Shown piece by piece: positions 30,688 to 43,765 of a DNA stretch of 64,000 nucleotides. The notes under the pieces are model-generated. The model worked only from the letters and a program-made list of their open reading frames with translations. It did not search any database and was not told the DNA's origin. The translations under genes and the position numbers were made by a program. The DNA comes from Daucus carota subsp. sativus (lineage: Eukaryota; Streptophyta; Magnoliopsida; Apiales; Apiaceae), in NCBI RefSeq assembly GCF_001625215.2, contig NC_030385.2, positions 40,015,598-40,079,597 on the forward strand, in the 5' to 3' direction. Every line of letters begins with the position of its first letter. Position 1 is the stretch's first letter.

Positions 30688-33102
30688 CCTCTCTCCCTCC
30701 CTCTCTCCCTCCCCATCTCCCTCTCCCTCTCCCTCTCCCCTCCATCCCTCTCCCTCTCTCCCCCTCTCTTCCTCTCTCTCTCTCTCTTTCTCACTCACTC
30801 AGTGGCTCTGTCTTACAAACACACTTGTTACTTTTATTACTGTCATTATGGAACAGTACATACAGTTGTGATAATTATTTTTGACTACTATTTTGGAGGT
30901 CTTAAGAAAAAAATTTAAACAGAGGGTTGTTTAGATCTGGATTGTTATGGAAGGATTCTATATATTATTTTTTGGTTTTGTAGAATTATGAGAGGTTCCG
31001 ATTTATGACATATTGATTGTTATTTGTGGCCTGTGGGAATCTGTAGTTCTGTAAACAGAGAATGATGAAATTAATTCATATCGTGTTAAAAGTTTATTAT
31101 AATATGTGATGCGAGATTAATTACTTCCTTAAATATTTAGTAAGGACGTTTGTTGGTATTTTAATATATTTTTCATTATTTTCCGGAGTTGCGATCTGTA
31201 AGAATGGAACTAATATTTGTTAATACGGCTCTGTTTATGATACAGGGAAATGTGGGTTTGATATTTACCAAGGGTGATCTGAAGGAAGTGAGTGATGAAA
31301 TTGCCAAATATAAGGTATGTACATTGATGCTTTAATATGGTAGCTGTCAGTCTGTGAGTTTGTGAATATTATTCTAACATATTTATTATTTTTTCTACAA
31401 GTTCTTGTATGATTATTATTCCTTGTACAACAACAAAGTTGATGTGTGTTGCTTCAGTTATTTATCTACACACATGTCTTTGTTTCATTTCCTTGTACCG
31501 CAAACAGATGGCCCCTCCACCTATGATATTCTGCACACTTGTATGGTTATACAATAATCTTATACGGAAGATGTTCCAAGTAGAATCATCAAGTAATTTT
31601 TTCTTTATGTTAGGCATCTTCAGATGTTATTTAACTATTGGAAGTTGGAAAGTTGAGAAAGTAAATTTCTCAACATATCGTATCTGATTCCAGTAACATA
31701 TAATCAATATTGTGATGGATATGAGAATGACATGTGCAGTTCTGTGATTATTGTTAATGTGTCTGAGTTTATCATCAAACTCTGAGTTCTGTAATTTTGT
31801 AAAGTGGACCTGATTTTAACAGACGGAACTGTAACAATGAAAATTGCTCCAACTTTTCTAATAAGCGGTTCAAATAATTTTATCATTATGAGGGGAACAC
31901 CTTTTGTGGATGATCTGTGATCATCAATGTTTTGTTTCAAAATGTTTAATTTTACTACTCGGGGACTAGCCTTTACTAATTTTATATTATACTTCTACAG
32001 AAGAAGTGTGTAAAACTACTTTACACTTGCTTGGAAGAATCCAGTATATTTAGTTTATTCAATCTTAGTAATTAAGGATGTGAGTAGTCTCTTGTGTTGA
32101 CATATGGTAGTCAGCATGTTTTAGACTTCATTTTCACTATCTGTCCATCTTGAAAATGCTTGCTTCATCAGGTTGGAGCTCCTGCACGTGTTGGCCTCAT
32201 TGCTCAAATTGATGTCGTTGTGCCCCCTGGAAACACAGGGCTTGATCCATCCCAGACATCCTTCTTTCAGGTTATTTTGCTGATGTAAGTAGTTAGAAAC
32301 AGAATTGCTCAATGTGACTGCTATAACATTGCTTCTACATTTCCAGGTGCTTAATATTCCCACTAAAATCAACAAAGGGACGGTGGAGATAACAACAAAC
32401 GTGGATCTGATCAAGAAGGGGGACAAGGTTGGGTCCTCTGAAGCTGCCCTTCTGTCAAAGCTTGGTCTGAGGCCCTTTTCATATGGCCTAATTGTGAAGT
32501 CAGCTTATGACAATGGCTCTGTCCTTAGTCCAGATATTCTTGAACTCACTGAAGATGATGTTGCACTTAAGTTTGCAAATGCGTTGGCAAATGTTGCTGC
32601 TGTTGCCCTTTCTATTTCCTACCCAAGTATTGCTGCAGCACCATCCATGTTCATCAATGCCTACAAAAATGTCTTGGCTTTGAGTGTGGCAACAGATTAT
32701 ACTTTCAAGCAGGCTGAGAAAATAAAGGAGTTTTTGAAGGTCAGTAATTGAAGTGAAACTAAAATACCAGTTATATATTATTTGTCCGAGGCAATGTTCA
32801 AGTATGCCCTGTCTTTCTCCAAGTTAAAAACGAGTTTCCTACAAACTCATTATTAGCAGTCTGGCTACCAAATATATTTCTCCACACTATCAAAGTTTAT
32901 CGTATTGTTTTGTTTATCCTAGCTGGGAATGATAAATCATTTTGAATATTTGACTTCTCAGGATCCTTCTAAGTTTGCTAGCACTGTGGCTGCGACTGCT
33001 GCTCCATCTGGTGGTCAGGCAGCTCCTGCAAAGGAGGAAGCTAAGAAGGAAGAACCAGAAGAGGAGTCAGATGATGATCTGGTGTCTGGTTTGTTCGATT
33101 AA
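30340..33102 (+). CDS. RPP0: 60S acidic ribosomal protein P0 (uL10)
   Basis: Five exons: 30340-30600, 31246-31314, 32172-32270, 32347-32739, 32962-33102, all phase 0, 320 aa. P0 anchors the ribosomal stalk: its N-domain binds 28S rRNA, its middle helices carry P1/P2 dimers, and its acidic tail recruits elongation factors. Visible signatures are [98 protein letters not shown] and [15 protein letters not shown], followed by an Ala-rich hinge and an acidic run. Exon 1 ends IPLLV where many plants have IPLLQ. The last residues are [12 protein letters not shown]; the usual eukaryotic tail is ESDDDMGFxLFD, so the conserved Met-Gly-Phe is absent. A telo-box precedes the ATG and intron 1 holds a CT microsatellite. 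The gene looks intact. Confidence 0.96.
30641..30797. repeat. (CT)n / (CCCTCT)n microsatellite in RPP0 intron 1
   Basis: About 155 bp of pyrimidine-only CT repeat with CCCTCT variants, starting some 40 bp after the RPP0 exon 1 donor. Overlapping reading frames of Ser/Leu or Arg/Glu repeats in this tract are artefacts. Confidence 0.95.
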
Positions 33103-34075
33103 GATGAGTCTAGTCGTTTTGCTAATGACACTCGAATGCTGAGAGAGTTTAGTAGTCATATGTCTAAAGACAATCTGCTTTGCTTGCTTTTGTAAGACCT
33201 TATTCCTATGCTTTGTTTAACGTTTGAATCTGCTGGATGCTAGGAAGTAGGAACGTTCCAAGTTGTTGGCCGTTTAAGTTCCAAATCTGCCGAGGGTTAA
33301 ATAATCTTCTGAACATTTAGATGCTTGCTAAAACCTCTAATTCTCTCTGGTTTTCATATGACCCTAGTTGTTATCAAGAGTTCTAAATCTACCCCATGCT
33401 AAGAAAATAAGAGTTCTCTGAGATCTGCTGGATTATTTTACTTTTAGTTAAGTGTGAAATCTACTAGGAATGGGCATAAATATGGATTTGTTTTAAAAAA
33501 AAATAAAAAAAATCTTCTCTCTTAAAGATTTTTCAAGGCTTCTGTCAAAAAAAAAAAAGAGGAATTTTCATGGCTGGATATGCCATATTTGTCGGATGTA
33601 ATTATCAGTAAATATCAAAGTTTGACCCTCAAGAATGATTGTAACAAAGGTCAGATACTACTAATTTTTAGATATCAAATTTTTGTTGATGGATTTTTTT
33701 TTATGAAAGGGTTACAGAAAAGTGATCATCAATGTGTATCTTAAAAAAAAATCATATTAGTAATCATGGTCATTGGAAGGCCAATTTGTCCTGTTTGGGT
33801 AGATAACATAACTTTTTTGTAAAAAGCTCTTACAAAATTATTTGATAAATTTAAAATTAGTTTTTTAAATAATATTTTTTTCAAAAGCTGCTTTTAGAGA
33901 AATTAAGTCCTCACATATTTTTCAAAAGAATTATCAAACAATTTATCAGAAATCTAAAAATACTTATTTTAACTCGCATTTTTTTAACCATATAGTAAAA
34001 CTGTTGGGTGTTCCATTCTGGGACAACTAAACCTTATTTCTTAACATCTTTGTTTGTAAATTTCATAGTATCAAG
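33103..34075. other. RPP0 3'UTR and intergenic DNA
   Basis: The first ~150 bp downstream of the RPP0 stop are probably 3'UTR. The rest is AT-rich with A runs and no recognisable gene. Confidence 0.45.
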
Positions 34076-34684
34076 CAGTGTTCTAAAAGTCGGCGATTAA
34101 TCGGGATTAATCGCCGATTAATCGTTGTTCGGTCGGCTACCGTCTCGATTAAGCGTTAATCGGTGAAAAAATCGTTTTTTATAAAAATCGGGATTAATCG
34201 GTTAAAAGTCGGGATTAATCGGAAAAAGTCGGTCAAAAATCGGTGAATTTAAAAAAAATTAAATAAAAAGCAATTTATTTTTAAAATTTTAAATTTAATT
34301 TTAAATAAAACAAAAGTCACGGAAATGACACATAAATTAAAGTTGTTTTTATTACCTTTCATTCTTTCATTAGCTCCCAAACTCTAATTACATAAATTTG
34401 CAATATCTTTTTTCGCAAATTCAATCAAATTCAAGTTTATATATGAGATGACTCGACTTTTATCATGTTTTGTGTTATAAAAAATCATCAATTCATTTGA
34501 TTTTATAAGACTATAAATTTATATTATATATAATTATATAAATATATATATAATTAAAAAAATAATATTAAATTGATTACGATTAATGATCCGATTAATC
34601 ACTCCGATTAATCTCCGATTATCCGATTAATCGCTGGACGGTGCCTTCACCGACTAAGTCCGATTTCCGCTTTTTACAACACTG
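34076..34684. mobile_element. Non-autonomous hAT element (609 bp)
   Basis: Begins CAGTGTTCTAAAAGTCGG and ends TTTTTACAACACTG, short inverted termini of hAT type. The 8-bp target duplication GTATCAAG is perfect on both sides (34068-34075 and 34685-34692). Both subterminal regions are packed with 'ATTAATCG' and its inverse, a plausible transposase-binding array. No coding capacity. Confidence 0.92.
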
Positions 34685-34692
34685 GTATCAAG

Positions 34693-35644
34693 TAATAAGT
34701 AGATGTTAAAAGATTTTTTGTCAACAATAAACGAAATTTCCGAAACTAGCAATGTTAGATTCAAATGTATTTTATAGGGACTTTTAAAGTCACATGCTAG
34801 TGTTTAGCCAAATTTGACATAGGGGGCTGTATCCACTTACCTTGTCACTTGTCAAAAATAAGCTCAGCAAGATAAATCAAAACTTAACTTCGTATAAATT
34901 GAATAATTGACATGTTTACATAATAAAAGCAACATATTGTGTAAATTAAATTCTGAGGTTCTACATCACTATCTCGTATAGTCGATTCGACCATGTGATT
35001 ACAATCTCTATCTGTATATTCAAATGCAATTACTAAATTGCAAGTCTTACTATGTGTGTAGGCTGTAGCTAACATCTATTCTTGATTTCTGATCTAACGA
35101 TAATTGGTTGAAGCATCAGCAGAGTTAGAATGGCTGGACTCATCTACCTTGAAACCACAGGCTTAGCACCTATTACCTGCATATCGTGCAAAAAAGTTAA
35201 ACTAGGCATCTCTGTGATCAATGGAGCAGTCCACACAGGAAAGCGGACTTTGCATTATAGGTGGAGCAAATTCTTTTCCTCAAATTATAAGAGCAGGACA
35301 CTGCACACATGCATTTTAATACCTTAATATCATTCTGAATCTACATCATTCTGATCAACCTATTTATTTGTAATGGTAACTAGTATTTTCCTACTATATC
35401 ATGCATTCTGTCAAACTAGCACCTAGTGCCTAAAATCCTATATAGATGTCAAATGGACTCAACTAGTAAATTGTATATCATTTTACAAAAACAGTTGGAG
35501 AATATACAAAAAAATTCATGCATGACTTTATTTCATGATGGATTATACAAAAAAAATAAAAAAATACACGGGAATGATCTCTAACCATTTTAAACAGATG
35601 CTTCAAAGGCGCCACAAATTGACTGTTGAGAACATTGCAATAGT
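34693..35644. other. CDC6 3' flank
   Basis: Probably includes the CDC6 3'UTR on the minus strand near 35.6 kb. Short frames at 34884-35075 and 35130-35327 show no family resemblance and were not called. Confidence 0.4.
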
Positions 35645-38600
35645 TTATTGAAGACAATTTCGGAAGTAGCGAACACCCTGTTTCAGATACTTAATGAGTG
35701 AACACAATAATATTTGCTAACTGTGCGCAATGAAAATATTAAGGAAAAAGAAACTCAAGAAAAAGATACAAGTAGATTGACCATGACTCCATGAGTGCAC
35801 AAATAGGATACCAAATAAGTTTGTTATACCTGCAATGCAAAAGTAATGTCTGCTTCATCTATCTTTAGTGAAACTCGTCTCAATTTTTCTTCTCGAGATT
35901 GACCAAGCTTAAGAATACCCTGCACGTCAAATGATCTATCATATATTTACCATCTATCAATAGTGATTGTTGTCCTAGATGGGGTATATTGGTGAATACA
36001 ACAAACGCAGAAAACTATAGGACGAAAGTTAAGAGTAAGCTAAGAACAAATTTAGTTAAGAGGACCAGGGACTTTCAATATTAAATTGTTTCGATCTGGC
36101 ATTCATATAGGTGCAGTTTTATTTCATCAACTAGGCATGGCAAGAATGCGTAAAGGATATTTTATATTTCATCACAAAAGTCTAGGACCAAGAGTCCCTA
36201 AGTGCTGATTAAAAAATATATCATATCATCCAAAATGGCTACTGCTTCTAACAAAGGTCAATTCAGATTGCATCCTTAATACTCAGAGCTTTCTCTGTAC
36301 CTGGTCACTAAGCACTCTGCACATACTTGAAAGTTCCATTATTCCTATCGGTGGTATTTGCGTTGTTTTGCAGATGTCCATGTAAGACTTGTTTAGCTGC
36401 ATCAACAAATAAAAAATTAAATAATGTAAATAGATCCAGCAGTTGCCACCAAATTAAAGTGATTTTTAATATTTCATTATAGTAAAAAGCATACCTCCCC
36501 AATAGTTGTATCTTTTTTAGCCCTGCGGAACAGCACCACAGCCGAACACAGGATTATCTGCTCAAACAATTAAATGGGTCTTAGAATCTTAGCGAGGTAA
36601 TACAGATATTTTTCAGACACAAATATAACTACTTTTCAACTGGTAGCAAGAAGTCAAGGATTCAAGCCTCTGTTGAGGCATGTGCGTAAGTATTTGAATT
36701 TCTGTAATATTTCATTACAGAAAGATAAATTACCTGCTGATGCTGTGGAAGGGATTGTATAGTCTCAACTACTGGCGATCTATAAGCCTTTGACAAAGCA
36801 AGAGCCATATGATCTATCCTCACCTGTAGTTACAGTACAGGACCAAATGATTTAAGTGACTATACAAAAGGTAACAGAAGGAACATAATTATTAGATTAT
36901 ATTATCCATTAGTTGAATCATTTAGAAGATATTCATTATAGGTAAGTCATCAATATTAAGAAACCTGTGGCTAGAACATCCTACACATGTTGACCATGTT
37001 GCAAACAATACTGAGAGTAGATATAGAATAAATTGTTTAAGACGAAATTAATATTTGAAGAAAAATTCCATCAGATAAATTTGTTGAAAGAAATTTGTAC
37101 TACTTATCATTCATAACAATTAGTTACAGCTAGCTGTTTTCTATCTAGCCTCCTATACAACAAACTCAGCAATTCGTTGACCAAATAGCCGCTAATAAAA
37201 TTTAAGGGTACTTGCACCATCAAAATTTAAAACCAAAGGGAGAAGTGAGCACTTACTACATTCTTTTCTTGCAGTTTCAAAATCTCACCAGCAGCAGCTG
37301 TTGTTTGATCAGAAAAACCATTATCTATGACTGAAATATTCACATCAGATGTAGTTTCTTTGAGCTCAACTTCTAAAATCTCAATCGCACTCCTGAACAA
37401 AACAACATATTGATATAAAGTCAGAGCTGGCAAAACAAGAAAATTCATTACAGAATAAATTGATTCTCTTATCTTCTGGACTACATTCTAGCTATCTTAG
37501 TTTGTTAATCTTCTACTGGAGGCATGTAAGACACCTACAATAGCATTCCAAAAACTGCAAATACTTTATTATGTGATGCATATTTTAATATATATCCGTG
37601 TTCTGATTGTGATCTGACATTGCTAAGATTATTAAATTTTGTGAACAAAATTTATGTTTCCTATGATGTTATATAGTTTATATGAAGGCATGTGTTGTGT
37701 AGACACCTAAACTCTGTGGAACTCACAAATAATCGAAAAACACCTCTGGCTAAAATCATATAACTATTGTCAGACTTGGCGATATTAACACAAGTGTCAG
37801 TTGGTGCTATTATGCAGTCCAGGTACAAACAGATTAATTCAACCATAATCACCCTAACCTGCAAATTCCAAGTGCTTTCCTCATGTCCCCAGAAGCAGAT
37901 GCAACTTTCTGCAATCAGAAAAATATATCATGCACTGTTACGTTTACCTTATAGTATTATTTTTGTACCATATAATATTATTCCCAAAAAGTTCATCCAT
38001 CAAATATAAATTATCAATTACAATTCAGTAACCATTTATGATTCTTATATCTAAATTTGTATTTGTAACATAAAACTGTCCTGGACTAAGATCATTCTCA
38101 CCTTTATAATCATCATTAAAGTTTTACAGATCCCCAAGGAAATTATATAATAGGGAAGAAACAAATAACAGGAAACATAGATTGTCATGTACTCACTCTG
38201 GCACAGAATTCCAATGCTTGTGGTTGAAACACAGTATAAGGAAGGACCTGTCATAGTGGTTTCAAGTTCAAAGAAAGAAAGTATTAGAGAAATTATATAG
38301 GTATCGGCAACACAAGGCACACCCATTTATAAGTTTCACAAAGGTGAATAATAATTAAGGCCGAGGCCAACATTTACCCTTAAGCGCTGTTGAATTATCT
38401 TGATTATCTGATCCTTGGAGTAGGCTCGAAAAGTCACAACCATAGGCTTGCCTAGCAAAAGAGCGGCAAAAATTAAGATGCATTTCATCCCGAATAACTG
38501 ATTCAAATTCTTCTCATGTATAGAATATAGAAATAGTTTTGTTGGTGATGTTTCTGGATGGACTTAATAAGAAAATTATATAATACTCCTTGCTCCAACT

Positions 38601-41515
38601 CTCAGTAGTTTCAGTTTGTAGACTCATCAGAACAGTCTGAAAAACTTAGAATAATGTAGATATGCTGGGTTAATCATAATTGATACACTGCATTTGATTT
38701 ATATGTAGGAACATATGGTTAACGTAATGTTACTCTCTGAAAGAAGGGAAAAAAATAACTAAGCCTAAATATTGGCATCCTTTAACACCTAAACATGAAT
38801 TGAGTTCAAACATGCTGCGGCACTTATTAGGATACACAATCACAACTTCATTCTCTGAATTTATAACAAGCTCAATAGTCTAAAATATCGAGAACACCAG
38901 TGTCATTAAAAAAACTGGCATATAAAATAGTTAATCAAATAGGAGCAATTACTCACAATTTAGGGACTGCAGTTTTGGCAGGAACCGGTCTGCAAGATCA
39001 ATGGCATTTGCTATACCTGCATATGTAAGTGAAGCGATTAAGGAGAAGTCTTACAACTTCTGAGCTTACCATTAATTACCCTGGAGTTAAGCTAGTGGGA
39101 AAACAAAAAGAAATAAAATCATGCCTAGTACTTTGAAGAAGAAAGACATGAAAGCATGAGTGCCATAATCACACCTATCAATATGCATCTGGAGAACGGT
39201 TTTGTTGTTAGCAGAAATAGATCATGAAGCACAGAGCGATCTTTTGTAATCAGATAATCCAACTCATCAGCAATAATCAGCCTGTATCAATAACATATTA
39301 TTAAGCATACTTATGTTGTTGAATTACAGTCAGTCATAATAAGAGGCATCGTAATGTTCAAAAGAAAAGGACTCTCAAAAACATAGTGATTCTTCTCTGA
39401 TCATTTAGTCCAAATCATCAAATTACAAGTCCAGACCGATTTAAACACTTGTAGTATGGAAAAAGTATGCTCTAGAGATTAAAACTTCTTTTGTTTATGT
39501 CTTAACATTATCATGTTTATTAAATATGCGCAGATAATTGTGATTTCTATAGACTGAGCAGTATACCACACCAATAAATGGAAGCATGATCCTTACATCA
39601 TTCTCGTTCCAGATGACTGTTGCTTTTGAGAATAAAAGTTCTGAAGTTGCTTTAAAGGTGAAGTTGGACCTCTGATTTTCGTTTGTGGTTGGCAACTTGT
39701 AAGAATCTGTGAGCAACATTAGACTGTGAGCACATGTACATAGAATGCAATGATTTTAATACTGATATTGGTACCTTTGTAAAAATGTCAGAGGTATTAG
39801 TTAATGAAGTACAATTTAATGCAAAAACATCCGGTGACTGAAGACCCTCCTGAAAATAATACCATACAATACAATTCAGTAAAAACTAATGTCAAATTGT
39901 CCAATACGCCATACGTTTGCATAAAATTTAGCACAATCTTCAATTCTAACATTGAAATCATCGCACATCACTCAAAGATTCAAAAGGCTTCCGCAGATCG
40001 AAGTAAGTTCATACTTTCCAAACATGTAAATCTCAGTAGTACAAGTAAAAAGCAAATAGAGGTATTCAACAAGAAAACATAATGCAACCTGTGCATGTCA
40101 CCTGGATATGTTAATCATGGGATTGAAGTAGCATAATTAAGAGGAGATTTGATGTTATAATGTAATAGCATTGCTAGAAGAAACAGCTTCCAAAGCTACA
40201 TGCAAACCATCTTTTACCATTTCAGAAATTTGCTTTAAATGTCAGATTTAATTTTCCTACCAAGACAGTAATGCGAAGGATCCCCAATAAAAGATCTCAA
40301 ATATGAACAATATATATTGGTGTCTAAAATTCATTATGATTTTAGAGACCAATATATTAGAACATTTATTTCATTATGTGACACATATTTCAGTTCCACT
40401 CATTTGCAAATTTGGAAGTAATTGCAAGAATGACTTTCATGGCTACTAATGGATTATGAAATGAATTGAAATGATTTACTACTTATACAGAAAACAACAG
40501 GAAAAAAAATGAAGCAATAAAAGATCATCCAAACGAGCAAAAAAAAGTCAGTTTTTTTTATTAAAAAAAAAATACATCTGATATAGAAGACTTAGACCAA
40601 CTATAATCATTAGAATAATATACTGAACAAGGCAATAAGAATACCTCCTGTGTCCAATCAATCAGAGATCCTTTAATCTTATCCATTGACAGTGATTTTC
40701 CGGTCCCTGGCAACCCACATACATAAAGGCTCCCAGATTTCTCTTGTTTTACACATTGTTTGCAGAACTCCAATATCTTTTTCTGCTCATCTTCTCTGCA
40801 CACCACTGTAGGTTGCTCTGTTGATACATGCAAAGCCTCCTTTACAGTTCTCAGTTGATTGACATCTATAAATTCACATGAAAAGCAACAATTAATAATT
40901 CAAATGTGTAATGCCTCAAGCTCACAATTCAAAGGTCTAGCCAGTCACCACAATCAGTCTGTCACTTGAATACAGTCCTCTATCTTTCTGATGGAGTGGT
41001 TAACAGAAAGGGAAAAAAAAGGATTACTTAACAAATCTAGACATAAAAATCAGAACAGATTTACCAGAATGTATAGGCAATTCAAAAGATTTTATTATTC
41101 TATATAAAATAGGTAGTCTTTGGTCACTGCTGAACTGTAGTTACCTGTTGGATTCCATACAGGTTTATCCTGAAAACTATCTGACAATTTCTTCACCGGT
41201 GTCTTTATAGTCAATTTTTCAGCCAACTCAGTCTTAACTCTCTGTAAAATAACAAAAAAACACAATGAATACATTATATAATGAAAGGTCATTACTAAAC
41301 AACACAACTATATAATTGATTACAATCAAAAAACAACTTACAGTTGATGGACTATTCGGGCTGTCAAGAATGAACCGCCGAGGAGATTTCAACTTCATTG
41401 GACTGCTTTGCTTAGCTGAATCAGATCTAAGCGTTCGTTTCCGAGGAGTGGAGTTAACATCGGTCTGGACCTCACCAGTGGCTGGAGATAAGTTACGGTC
41501 AACAATTGTCGGCAT
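35645..41515 (-). CDS. CDC6: CDC6 replication licensing factor (AAA+ ATPase)
   Basis: Sixteen exons in transcript order: 41342-41515, 41145-41241, 40645-40865, 39775-39849, 39597-39706, 39175-39281, 38957-39016, 38378-38451, 38197-38247, 37859-37908, 37257-37392, 36734-36823, 36495-36557, 36301-36396, 35830-35919, 35645-35677. They encode 508 aa, matching plant CDC6 length. CDC6 loads the MCM helicase onto origin-bound ORC in G1, in the nucleus. Signatures: Walker A GLPGTGKS, INCTSL-like NCTSLTNTSDIF, Walker B LIIADELDYL, sensor 1 GIANAIDLADRFLPKLQSLN, sensor 2 ASGDMRKALGICR, and a C-terminal winged-helix part ending GVRYFRNCLQ. The first 90 residues are basic and hold several SP/TP sites (TPRKR, SPMKLKSPRR, SPNSPS, TPVKK), typical CDK targets, plus an RRF.L cyclin-docking-like patch. 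A 5'UTR intron and upstream E2F-type sites fit S-phase control. Confidence 0.95.
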
Positions 41516-41548
41516 GGCTAGATCAGAATTCTTTCCTTCCTAATCAAT

Positions 41549-42032
41549 CTGAGGTGCAATCCAATAAGAGATGCGCGCAATCCAATATTAGATGTGGAGC
41601 CACTTATAAAGACAAACCAACCTAATTATCAATTTAATCAATTAATCATCTCAGGAGACGAGCACACAAATACATTTTCTAGAGCAATTTCAATCACCGA
41701 ATCAATAAAATTAATCATTTAGCTCATCAACCGATTACAATTCAACTTAATGCTAAATTGTTTGAGCAATATTAACATCATATAGACTTTTCCTTTTAGT
41801 TTAACTGTTTATAATCCAACCGAAACGCCGAAAACCTCCGGGGACTTTCATCGAACAATTGGTACTCATTTACAACAATTCAACAAAATACAAATCCGTA
41901 AACTCTAAGCACAAACAATTACAAACAATCAACTAAAGCTAATTAATAATTCACCAAATTAGTAAACAATTAACTTAATGAATATGAATAATATATTTAC
42001 ATGAGAAGATATGTACGTAGGTAGGGCGTTAC
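41549..42032 (-). other. CDC6: Likely 5'UTR intron of CDC6
   Basis: On the minus strand a donor CTCAG|GTAACG lies at 42032 and an acceptor CACCTCAG at 41549, about 35 bases before the ATG. The 484-bp AT-rich stretch between has no reading frame continuing into CDC6. Confidence 0.55.
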
Positions 42033-42207
42033 CTGAGCGGCGAGCAGTGAGACGAGAGTTCACCGGAATTGATAGCTCCGGCGGCGATCAACAAGCGAGA
42101 TCTATATAGTGTGTGTAAGTGTGTGAAGATGGATATATACACACAAAAATGTGTGTGTATATATGGGGTGAAATGGCGCGTACCTACCATAAAATATAAA
42201 TTTTAAC

Positions 42208-42215
42208 GCGGGAAA
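42208..42215 (-). promoter_or_regulatory. E2F site TTTCCCGC upstream of CDC6
   Basis: GCGGGAAA on the plus strand is TTTCCCGC on the CDC6 strand, the canonical E2F/DP site. It lies about 700 bp before the ATG and about 175 bp upstream of the inferred 5'UTR intron donor. CDC6 is an established E2F target in plants and animals. Confidence 0.75.
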
Positions 42216-42232
42216 GATGGATGTGCGCCCTG

Positions 42233-42240
42233 TTCCCGCC
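42233..42240 (+). promoter_or_regulatory. Second E2F-like site TTCCCGCC
   Basis: TTCCCGCC on the plus strand, 18 bp beyond the first site and in inverted orientation to it. One base off the strict plant consensus. Confidence 0.5.
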
Positions 42241-42964
42241 ATTTGTTTTTGAGAGGGAAGATGGTTTTCGCTGATATTTATGAAGTACAGGCGACGATAT
42301 ATATTTGATTATCTAGTAATGAAAATAGATTTAAAAAAAAACAATTTCAGGGATAGAATTTTTTTAACAATAAAATATTATATTAAATAATTAAATTATT
42401 AGAAAATATATACAATAACATTCTGTTAATTTTATAGTATATATTTTATATATATCAAAACTCGGGTCACTAGTAATTTTTATTTTGAGTTGTATGAATT
42501 TATAAAGGCATCTAAATGTATTTTGTAAAAAGGCATGTCGCGTGTTTCTTTTTTTTTATTTGTATCATCTTTCCAACTTTTTTCTTTTCTTATATATTTT
42601 TTTTACTAAAAAACGTTTCTAATTAAAATAATTTTAAACAAGATAATGTCAAGTTAGCTTCTTTTTGTATATCACATAAGTTAAAGGTGGATCGTCAAAA
42701 TCACTATTTTTCGAAAAAATTTCGAATTCAGGAAAATATAGCAGAGAGCATCCCTTAGCCCCCTCTGGTTCCGCCACTATCCATGACACATGCATGGTAT
42801 TCGGGGAAACTTCATTTTGTCCACTTATATTTTGTTTCATATTTCTTCCGACATGTCGCATTATATGTAAGTTTAAGGTTTATTTTACATATCTGGCAAT
42901 ACAAAAATATTATAAAAAATATAATATGTTTTATTGGGTTCATATCCTTTTCTTGTTTTTTTGT
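42241..42964. other. Intergenic DNA, no gene seen
   Basis: AT-rich spacer between the CDC6 promoter and a nested transposon block. Confidence 0.5.
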
Positions 42965-43152
42965 GGTGAGCATTCGATCAGTTCGGTCTAAAACCGGACC
43001 GAACTGAATAGATAGAGAACCGAAATTTCATATTTTCGTAGACCGAAATTCTATTATGAATCGGACCGAAATAATAATAGTTCAGTCCGGGCCGGCCCAA
43101 AAGAATCGAAATTATTTTAAAAATTAAAATTTATATTATTAAAAAAGTTAAA

Positions 43153-43456
43153 GGCCTTGTTTGTAAGTTAGCTGTTAGCTGTTAGCGGTGGCGGATTGAA
43201 ATTAGCTGTTTTGGAAGAAAGTGTTTGGTAAATAGCTGATTGAATTAGCTGTTTGTACTTTACGCAGACACATTACCAATCATCTAATTGAAAAAGCTCT
43301 TCCCAGTAGTTTTTTCAAAATTAGCTTTTTGGATCCAAAAAGCTATTTCAATAAGCTAACTGCCAAACACCAACATTAGCTTTTTCATTTGGTCAAACAT
43401 CTAATTTGATCCAAAAAGCTAATTTCATCTCAAAAAACTAACTTCCAAACACCCCC
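43153..43456. mobile_element. Inner MITE (GGCCTTGTTTG...CAAACACCCCC)
   Basis: Imperfect inverted ends: left GGCCTTGTTTGTAAGTTAGC, right inverse GGGGGTGTTTGGAAGTTAGT. The interior repeats 'attagctgtt' and 'aaaagcta' motifs on both strands. Resembles Harbinger/hAT-type MITEs; about 304 bp. Confidence 0.65.
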
Positions 43457-43486
43457 AAAATTCAAGATTTTTTTGAAAAAATAATA

Positions 43487-43765
43487 CTCCCTCCGTCCCA
43501 CCCATTTCTTTACACTTTCCTTTTTGGGGTGTCCCACCCAATTCTTTACATTTCAAAATTTACCAAAAATAGTCAATGGTCCCACCACTTCTCCACTTTT
43601 CTTTCCTTTTCACACTACTTTTACTCCGCTATCTACTTTTTATACATTAAAAACCAATGGGTCCCATCACTTTACCCACTTTTCTTCCTTTTTTCCACTA
43701 TTTTATACATATTTCTTAACCTCCATGCCCAACCATTCGATGAGAAATGGGTGAGACGGAGGGAG
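43487..43765. mobile_element. Stowaway MITE nested in the 42965-44051 element
   Basis: A 279-bp element with ends CTCCCTCCGTCCCACCCATT and AATGGGTGAGACGGAGGGAG, bounded by TA. The inverted arms are near perfect over about 20 bp. Confidence 0.92.

Noticed and set aside
30542-30884. Several overlapping frames of Ser/Leu or Arg/Glu repeats
   Set aside because: They translate the CT microsatellite in RPP0 intron 1.
39495-39719. 74-codon minus-strand frame
   Set aside because: It is CDC6 exon 5 (39597-39706) read in the wrong frame; the correct frame gives PTSPLKQLQNFYSQKQQ.
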